NCBI GenBank assembly: GCA_007127595.1
Contig: SKZA01000179.1
Coordinates: 1 to 5,523, forward strand
Direction of reading: 5' to 3'
DNA length: 5,523 bases
From: Kiritimatiellia bacterium
GTDB taxonomy: Bacteria > Verrucomicrobiota > Kiritimatiellia > SLAD01
Below the pieces are notes generated by a model. It saw only the letters and a program-made list of their open reading frames with translations, was not told where the DNA came from and ran no database searches. Each line of letters begins with the position of its first letter. Positions within the stretch are counted from its first letter, which is position 1. Shown here one piece after another: positions 1-3,853 of this stretch. Position numbers and translations under genes: made by a program.

Positions 1-301
1 GGTCTACCGGGTTGCGCAAGATGAAGACGATGCGCATGCCGGGATTAAAGTCCGCGATCCGTTCGGCCACACCGGGTAACGCATAGGCCGGCGTGACCTC
101 GCCCACGGCCGGGTACGAACGCGCCATACGTAAGTGCGATAAATACCAGTCCGCACCTCGTGCATAATGCCGATCGAAGAAGTGCAATTCCTTCGGCGTT
201 GCGAGGTATACGTCGGGATGCGCTTTCAGTAGGTGATACAGCCACGTGGTGCCCGCCTTCTGAACGCCCGCCACAAGAAAGTTGGGAATGTGATCCGCCA
301 T
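1..301 (-). CDS. Sulfotransferase family protein, N-terminal part (runs off left edge)
   Basis: Reading the minus strand from the ATG at 301 gives 100 open codons to the window edge. The protein begins MADHIPNFLVAGVQKAGTTW. The KAGTT loop (residues 15-19) matches the 5'-phosphosulfate-binding loop of PAPS-dependent sulfotransferases. It is followed by the family-typical KELHFFD (37-43), GEVTPAY (67-73) and IVFILRNPVD (91-100), the start of the 3'-phosphate-binding segment with R96. The order and spacing fit the N-terminal third of a Sulfotransfer_1/NDST-like domain of about 250-300 residues, which would move sulfate from PAPS to a sugar, lipid or other hydroxyl or amine; the acceptor cannot be told. 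There is no signal peptide, so it should be cytosolic. Only a weak GGA lies 9 bases before the ATG. It is divergent from the metal genes and probably unrelated to them. Confidence 0.9.
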   Translation of the reverse strand, partial: MADHIPNFLVAGVQKAGTTWLYHLLKAHPDVYLATPKELHFFDRHYARGADWYLSHLRMARSYPAVGEVTPAYALPGVAERIADFNPGMRIVFILRNPVD

Positions 302-468
302 ATTTCTACGTCCAATAGAATTGGAGAAGCGTCCGCTGCCTCTCGCAAATCCGGTCAGTGGATTCGTCTCTCCTCCGTCTCGAATATGGAATCGATGGAC
401 ATGATTGCGCAGTATAGGCGGATGTCGGGATGGGTACAAGAGGGATGGCATGTTCGGTCAAATGCTAC
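302..468. other. Divergent intergenic region between sulfotransferase gene and metal operon
   Basis: No convincing gene is seen here. The region holds a perfect short dyad, TCCAAT-AGA-ATTGGA at 311-325, ten bases upstream of the sulfotransferase ATG. It could be an operator half-site pair or a small hairpin in the 5' leader of that gene. On the plus strand there is an AGGCGG (416-421) eight bases before an ATG at 430, the alternative start of the Cys-rich gene. No minus-strand promoter with both boxes could be picked with confidence. Confidence 0.4.
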
Positions 469-497
469 TTGAAATCTGTACGTGCCCGGAGTATTAT
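469..497 (+). promoter_or_regulatory. Near-consensus sigma-70-type promoter for the metal operon
   Basis: TTGAAA (469-474) matches TTGACA at five of six positions. TATTAT (492-497) matches TATAAT at five of six. The spacer is exactly 17 bases. Transcription would begin around 503-505, at or next to a GTG (505) that opens a good signal peptide. It is the best promoter-like pair I saw ahead of the rightward genes and would drive all of them. The 17-base spacer argues against a CueR/MerR-type promoter, which usually has 19-20 bases. If transcription starts here, the ATG at 430 cannot be used on this transcript. No experimental support is available. Confidence 0.5.
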
Positions 498-504
498 CGC
501 GCCA

Positions 505-942
505 GTGAAAGCACTGTATCCAGTAATCGCGCTTCTCTTTGCATTGGCGCAAGTTCCCGATACGCAGGCTGCCGTATGTCCCGCTATGTCAGGCGACGAA
601 TTGCGTTCCTGCTGCTGCGACCACTCTCCGGAACCTTCGCCGATGACGGGGTGCTGCAGCTCTGACACGGACCATACCGAAAACACTTCGCACGCAGGTT
701 GCTCGTGCGCCTGGGCGTCCGCATCGCCGGACAGCGAGGCCGCGGTGTCCATAGCGCCAAACCTGCCGCGCGGGAAACTGCCCACCCAACATCTTCCCGA
801 CACTGCTCCGGTCATAATGACACTGGATGCGGAAGACTTGATCGCCCGGGATCATCACCCGCCCGGCGATACCCGGAGCGGTGATTCGCGCTCCTCGACA
901 CACGCGCCGGTATTTCTCCTGCTCTGCTCCATCCTGCGTTGA
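505..942 (+). CDS. Small secreted Cys-rich protein, putative metal-binding
   Basis: I do not recognise a named family. From GTG 505 the protein has 145 residues and a textbook Sec signal peptide (MKALYPVIALLFALAQ, then PDTQA), with cleavage likely around TQA-AVC. The mature part is Cys-rich: AVCPAM, then SCCCDH, TGCCSSDTDH and GCSCAW, so eight Cys lie within about 45 residues along with several His. This suggests metal binding or disulfides. The rest is Pro/Asp/Ser-rich and ends in a hydrophobic PVFLLLCSILR tail. I recall short Cys-rich proteins with similar tails beside copper-efflux genes, but this is only an impression. The start is uncertain: the frame is open back to ATG 430 (170 residues, AGGCGG eight bases before it). 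That version puts about 29 residues, including two Cys, before the hydrophobic core and would contain the promoter at 469-497, so I prefer GTG 505, although it lacks a well-spaced Shine-Dalgarno. It is first in the operon, 109 bases before the next gene. Confidence 0.65.
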   Translation: MKALYPVIALLFALAQVPDTQAAVCPAMSGDELRSCCCDHSPEPSPMTGCCSSDTDHTENTSHAGCSCAWASASPDSEAAVSIAPNLPRGKLPTQHLPDTAPVIMTLDAEDLIARDHHPPGDTRSGDSRSSTHAPVFLLLCSILR

Positions 943-1051
943 TATCTCCGAAATAACCGTATCGGGCATCGCCGTGTGGCGACGCCGGTTGTTTCAATCC
1001 GTCGATGATCACCATCAGTATGTGACGTCGCCATAGTAAAGGAGATATCAA
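939..1051 (+). promoter_or_regulatory. Candidate RNA control element: 11-bp stem hides the SD of the next gene
   Basis: TTGATATCTCC (939-949) is the perfect reverse complement of GGAGATATCAA (1041-1051). The left arm overlaps the stop codon of the Cys-rich gene (TGA 940-942). The right arm contains the GGAG core of the Shine-Dalgarno (AAAGGAG 1038-1044) and runs up to the ATG at 1052. Between the arms, GGCATCGCC (965-973) can pair with GGCGACGCC (978-986) with one A-C mismatch. Alternatively, 975-984 can pair with 1026-1035 over ten bases with one G-U. These two inner stems exclude each other. A ribosome terminating at 940-942 would cover the left arm and free the Shine-Dalgarno, which would couple translation of the two genes. 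The pairings are read from the sequence; the control function is inference. Confidence 0.45.
955..990 (+). other. Stable intergenic hairpin, weak terminator or attenuator candidate
   Basis: AACC (955-958) and GGTT (987-990) can close a stem over GGCATCGCC / GGCGACGCC with a GTGT loop (974-977) and a six-base bulge on the left (959-964). The downstream run is only GTTTC, a poor U-tract, so a full intrinsic terminator is unlikely. It may act as an mRNA stability element, a partial attenuator or part of the larger 939-1051 structure. Confidence 0.35.
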
Positions 1052-1552
1052 ATGAAATCATTGCTCGTTGTCTTATCTGTATTCGTACTGTCAGTCCTCG
1101 GTATCCACGCCGAAGAATATCCCGTGGACACCTGCATCGTATCCGGCATGAAATTGGGTTCCATGGGGGATCCATACGCGCATGAGCATGAAGGCCGCAC
1201 GGTCTATTTCTGCTGTGCCGGCTGTGTCGGCCAGTTTGAGGCCAACGCGGAAGAGATGATCGAGAAGCTCGACCGCACTATCGTTGCGCACCAGAAGAAG
1301 ACGTATCCGCTCGACGTCTGCGTGGTATCCGGCGAACCGCTCGATGAGTGGGGTGACCCGGTGGATCTCGTCCACGATAACCGCCTCGTGCGTTTCTGCT
1401 GCACCGGGTGCCGGGACGATTTCCTCGAAAATCCGGAGCCGTTCCTGGCGAAGCTGGACGACGGAACGCCTCCCGAACCGCCCGCCGAACCACATGATCA
1501 CCATCATCACGGCGAGCATGATCACGAACATCACCATCATCACCATCACTAG
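1052..1552 (+). CDS. Secreted tandem TRASH/YHS-like metal-binding protein with poly-His tail
   Basis: The product has 166 residues. A Sec signal peptide spans residues 1-20 (core LLVVLSVFVLSVLG, cleavage after IHA). Two homologous domains follow (about 23-74 and 85-136) with the pattern YPxDxCxVSG, GDP, then FCCxGCxxxFxxN and KLD. The key Cys repeat at an exact 62-residue offset: C28/C90, C54/C116, C55/C117 and C58/C120. This resembles TRASH and YHS treble-clef-like domains, known for copper and other heavy-metal binding. Residues 148-166 are almost all His, Asp and Glu and end in seven His, a strong metal-binding tail. The likely role is a periplasmic metal scavenger or buffer; the exact metal is unknown. 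The start is firm: AAAGGAG (1038-1044) lies seven bases before the ATG. That Shine-Dalgarno is part of an 11-bp inverted repeat reaching back to the previous stop codon. The next gene begins ten bases after the stop. Confidence 0.85.
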   Translation: MKSLLVVLSVFVLSVLGIHAEEYPVDTCIVSGMKLGSMGDPYAHEHEGRTVYFCCAGCVGQFEANAEEMIEKLDRTIVAHQKKTYPLDVCVVSGEPLDEWGDPVDLVHDNRLVRFCCTGCRDDFLENPEPFLAKLDDGTPPEPPAEPHDHHHHGEHDHEHHHHHHH

Positions 1553-1582
1553 GATCAGCCGGATGAGATCGATCAGCCGGAT
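1553..1582 (+). repeat. 12-bp direct repeat across the start of the DUF2231 gene
   Basis: GATCAGCCGGAT occurs at 1553-1564 and again at 1571-1582, an 18-base (six-codon) period. The first copy runs into the ATG at 1563 and the second encodes part of the signal-peptide n-region. It is followed directly by a run of seven T (1582-1588). It looks like a small in-frame tandem duplication of the translation start region. Confidence 0.7.
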
Positions 1583-2321
1583 TTTTTTGGTCATGATGGT
1601 AGTGCTTCTGGCGGGGGCGGCGCATGCCGACGCCCCCGCCGACATGAATGAGTGGTGCCCGATCATGCCGGATGAACGCGCGAAGCCGCAGTATTACGCG
1701 GATTATGAGGGCGCGCGCATCTACTCCTGCTGCGGACGCTGCCGCGGTCGATTCGAGCGCAATCCGGAGGGATTCCCGGAAGCGTTGGCCTTGGCGCAGG
1801 CACGGGCGGAGGCCACACCTCACGAGCATGTTCACGACGAAACGCACAACGCCCATGAGCCCCATGCCGTGCACGATCATCATGATTACGATCACGGCGT
1901 GGAACATCCGTTGTTGAACTGGCTCGGCAAACATCATCCGTTTGTCGTGCATTTCCCCATCGCCTTTCTTCTCGTGGCGGCGGGCGTGGAACTGGTACGG
2001 ATGCGGCGCGATAGGCCGTCCCTGGCGGATATCGCGCGATTTTGCCTGTGGATCGGCGCCGTCAGTGCGGTCATCGCCACGGTCCTCGGCTGGTTCTTCG
2101 GCGGGTTCCGGATCGTGGATGATGACTGGGTGATGACGGCCCATCGTTGGATCGGTACGGCGGTGGCGCTATCGGCGCTGGTCACATTGTTCTTTTGTGA
2201 ACGGCAGGATGCACGGGGAACGGCTTATCGAGCCGGGCTGTTCGTGACGGCCCTCCTGATCGGCGCCGCGGGTTTTCTCGGCGGCTCGCTAATCTATGGC
2301 ATTGATCATCTGATGTGGTAA
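1563..2321 (+). CDS. TRASH-like / His-rich / DUF2231 fusion membrane protein
   Basis: The product has 252 residues. The signal peptide spans about residues 1-22 (hydrophobic IFLVMMVVLLAGA, cleavage after AHA). One TRASH/YHS-like domain follows at about 28-71 (WCPIM with C32, then YSCCGRCRGRFERNP with C56, C57 and C60). A His-rich linker at 86-115 has about ten His. A DUF2231-type membrane domain then starts at HHPFVVHFPIAF (124-135) and has four likely membrane helices (about 127-145, 160-180, 194-211, 223-245), ending in GGSLIYGIDH. Metal captured outside could be passed to the membrane domain, whose biochemical role is unknown. I chose ATG 1563 because it is followed by a signal peptide and lies eight bases after AGGA (1551-1554), which overlaps the stop of the previous gene. 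The frame is open back to 1284, but that part overlaps the His-tailed gene in another frame and is not real coding. The gap to the next gene's GTG is 16 bases, so translation is likely coupled. Confidence 0.85.
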   Translation: MRSISRIFLVMMVVLLAGAAHADAPADMNEWCPIMPDERAKPQYYADYEGARIYSCCGRCRGRFERNPEGFPEALALAQARAEATPHEHVHDETHNAHEPHAVHDHHDYDHGVEHPLLNWLGKHHPFVVHFPIAFLLVAAGVELVRMRRDRPSLADIARFCLWIGAVSAVIATVLGWFFGGFRIVDDDWVMTAHRWIGTAVALSALVTLFFCERQDARGTAYRAGLFVTALLIGAAGFLGGSLIYGIDHLMW

Positions 2322-2326
2322 GGGAG

Positions 2327-2332
2327 AGGAGG
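2327..2332 (+). promoter_or_regulatory. Strong Shine-Dalgarno pointing at GTG 2338
   Basis: AGGAGG lies in a purine-rich run (2321-2332) starting at the stop codon of the DUF2231 gene, five bases before GTG 2338. It is the best ribosome-binding site in the window. It matters because it favours a start 64 codons upstream of the start that would give a normal signal peptide for the TolC-like protein. Confidence 0.7.
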
Positions 2333-2337
2333 CGTTT

Positions 2338-3840
2338 GTGAAACATATCGTTGGAGGAATGAGAGCGTTGCGTCGGCGTGCAAAACCACACATGCGCCCT
2401 GCTGGAGCAGGGCGCTACGAAGAACCGCATCGGCTTGAGGCGCGCGCCTTTGTAGCTCCCTGCTCCAGCAGGGAGCAAGGCGCATGGTTTGATCCTGAAG
2501 ATCGACGGTTTGGAGCAGGGCGCTACCATATGAATGTCTCGGGCCGTCCTTCGGCCTTCATTTCCCGTTGCATGGCTTGGGTCCTTGCCGCCGTCTTCCT
2601 CGCCTCCGGTCCCGCATCTTCCGCCGCGGGGGATGTGCTTGATCAATGGCTCGATCAGGTCATTGAGCAGAATCAGGATGTGCTCGCTGCACGCAAGGAA
2701 TGGGAGTCAGCGCAGCAGCGTATTCGTGCTACCCGTTCCTTCGATGATCCGATGGTCGGCGTGGATTTCATGCGGATGGATTCGACGGACTTCGATGATG
2801 TGGACGAGACCGAGTTCATGGTCAGTCAGCGCCTGCCGTGGTTCGGCAAACGCCGCGCGCGTACCGACACGGCTGCACTGCTCGCCGACGCGGCGGGTTT
2901 CCGCTATCTGGAGGTCGTTCGCAACACCCGCGCGGAGGTCACGAGGGCGTATTGGAATCTGTGGCTGGCGCGACGCGCGTTGTCCATTAACGAAGAGAAC
3001 CGCGAACTGTTGCGATCCTTCGCCCAAATTGCCGAGGCGCGTTACGAAAGCGGCGTGGGCATTCAGGCGGACATGCTCAAGGCGCAGGTGGCCTTGGCAG
3101 AACTGAAAAGCGAATTGGCGGCTTTGCGCGCCGACGCAGCCGTTGCGGAAGGCAAAGTGAACCGCCTGTTAAGCCTGCCCGCCGAAACGGAACACCGCGT
3201 ACCGGACGAGCCGGAATTGCCGGTATTGAGATGGACGCTCGACGAAGCCTATCACTCGGCACGCATGTATTGCTGCATCCTCATGTCTTTCCTCTTCGAG
3301 TGGCAGGCGCGTGAAGCGATGGTGCGGGAAGCGCAACTCGCGTACAGGCCCGACTTTGAGTTTCGCGTGGCGGCTCGACGCCAGAGCGGACGGGACAGCA
3401 TCAACGAATACGATGCGGGTATCGCCATCAATGTGCCGTGGCTCTGGCGCGGTAAGTACAGGTCCGCCATCAACGAAGCCGAACATGAGTTGGAACGGGC
3501 GCAAGCCAAGTTTCTTGCCGAACAGGACATGACGTTCCTGGAAACGAAGGAAGCGCACGCGGGCGCGTCGTCGGCATGGGAGACGGTGAATCTGTTTGAG
3601 GAAAGTGTGCTGCCCCAGTCACGTGCGTTGGTTGAGTCCACAAAGGCCGCATACGAAAACGGCGAGATCGGTTTCCTGGACCTGATCGACGCACAGCGGC
3701 AATGGAACAACGCGTTGCTGGCTGAAGCGCGTGCACGCGCGCGCTACGCGTCTTATATGGCTGACTTGTTGGCCCTGGTTCAACCATGGCAGGACTACGA
3801 AATCGAAACCGGCCTGATCAGCGAGGAGATGTTGCATTGA
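2338..3840 (+). CDS. TolC/CusC-family outer-membrane efflux protein
   Basis: This is the outer-membrane channel of a tripartite RND efflux system. The family signature SQRLPWFGKRR (residues 163-173 from GTG 2338) is typical of metal-exporting CusC/CzcC-like members. Long amphipathic helices follow: ARAEVTRAYWNLWLARRAL, then AEARYESGVGIQADMLKAQ and, in the second half, TKAAYENGEIGFLDLIDAQR, the two internal repeats expected of the family. From ATG 2530 the length is 436 residues, normal for the family, with a signal peptide (core MAWVLAAVFLASG, cleavage near SSA-AGD). From GTG 2338 it is 500 residues, with a 64-residue lead encoded partly by REP-like palindromes. I give the GTG because of its excellent AGGAGG, but the secretion signal argues for ATG 2530, which has only a weak AGGG. 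One odd stretch is ARMYCCILMSFLFEWQ (from 3262), where family members usually carry a polar segment. The stop lies 13 bases before the adaptor gene. Confidence 0.92.
   Translation: MKHIVGGMRALRRRAKPHMRPAGAGRYEEPHRLEARAFVAPCSSREQGAWFDPEDRRFGAGRYHMNVSGRPSAFISRCMAWVLAAVFLASGPASSAAGDVLDQWLDQVIEQNQDVLAARKEWESAQQRIRATRSFDDPMVGVDFMRMDSTDFDDVDETEFMVSQRLPWFGKRRARTDTAALLADAAGFRYLEVVRNTRAEVTRAYWNLWLARRALSINEENRELLRSFAQIAEARYESGVGIQADMLKAQVALAELKSELAALRADAAVAEGKVNRLLSLPAETEHRVPDEPELPVLRWTLDEAYHSARMYCCILMSFLFEWQAREAMVREAQLAYRPDFEFRVAARRQSGRDSINEYDAGIAINVPWLWRGKYRSAINEAEHELERAQAKFLAEQDMTFLETKEAHAGASSAWETVNLFEESVLPQSRALVESTKAAYENGEIGFLDLIDAQRQWNNALLAEARARARYASYMADLLALVQPWQDYEIETGLISEEMLH
2394..2419 (-). repeat. 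REP-like palindrome, copy 1 (full)
   Basis: GCGCCCTGCT (2394-2403) and AGCAGGGCGC (2406-2415) form a perfect inverted repeat around GG. Read on the minus strand, the palindrome is preceded by CGTA, making GTAGCGCCCTGC. A GTAG tetranucleotide followed by a palindrome is the layout of REP elements mobilised by RAYT (TnpA-REP) transposases. It sits in frame after the GTG start of the TolC-like gene. Confidence 0.7.
2452..2476 (+). repeat. REP-like palindrome, copy 2 (full, inverted to copy 1)
   Basis: GTAG (2452-2455) leads into GCTCCCTGCT (2455-2464) and AGCAGGGAGC (2467-2476), again perfect arms around CC. Compared with copy 1, the G-C pair at arm position 3 is changed to T-A on both arms, a compensatory change that keeps the stem. 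A 12-bp palindrome, AGGCGCGCGCCT (2438-2449), lies just to its left. With copy 1 it makes a head-to-head pair, as in REP doublets (BIMEs). Confidence 0.7.
2511..2526 (-). repeat. REP-like element, copy 3 (half copy)
   Basis: TGGAGCAGGGCGCTAC matches 2403-2418 of copy 1 at all 16 bases. The other palindrome arm is missing and is replaced by unrelated sequence (GACGGTT). It ends four bases before ATG 2530, so its AGGG (2517-2520) would be the Shine-Dalgarno of that start. Confidence 0.6.
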
Positions 3841-3853
3841 TGAGGAATAGATC

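Noticed and set aside
405..665. Plus-strand ORF of 86 codons in another frame over the Cys-rich gene
   Set aside because: It has no signal peptide or domain and is Arg-rich out-of-frame sequence. The 505-942 frame has a signal peptide and clustered Cys.
955..994. Rho-independent terminator after the Cys-rich gene
   Set aside because: The stem is good, but the following bases are GTTTC rather than a U-run, and the downstream genes appear to depend on read-through.
939..1051. MITE-like element bounded by 11-bp terminal inverted repeats
   Set aside because: The arms sit exactly on a stop codon and an SD, no target-site duplication flanks them (GCG versus ATG), and the inner sequence shows no mobile-element trait. 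An RNA control element explains it better.
1284..1562. N-terminal 93-codon extension of the DUF2231 gene frame
   Set aside because: It overlaps the His-tailed TRASH-like gene in another frame, is Arg/Thr/Ile-rich low-complexity sequence, and a proper SD, start and signal peptide occur at 1563.
1553..1590. Terminator formed by CCGG repeats and the T7 run
   Set aside because: The repeats are direct, not inverted. Only CCGG-CCGG pairs, and the T run lies inside the signal-peptide coding sequence.
1091..1666. Minus-strand ORF of 191 codons with a Met/Val/Ile-rich, membrane-like stretch
   Set aside because: The hydrophobic run is the antisense of CAT/CAC His codons, which read as ATG/GTG. It mirrors the poly-His tail and is not a gene.
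1278..2144. Minus-strand ORF of 288 codons
   Set aside because: It lies wholly opposite two well-supported genes and its composition (Arg, Asp, Gly, Pro, His) is that of GC-rich antisense sequence with no recognisable domain.
2394..2526. CRISPR-like array
   Set aside because: There are only two full copies and one half copy, in opposite orientations, with unequal spacing; the palindromes and GTAG head fit REP elements.
2182..2646. Minus-strand ORF of 154 codons over the REP-like region
   Set aside because: It crosses the palindromes and the ends of two plus-strand genes, with no start signals and no recognisable motif.
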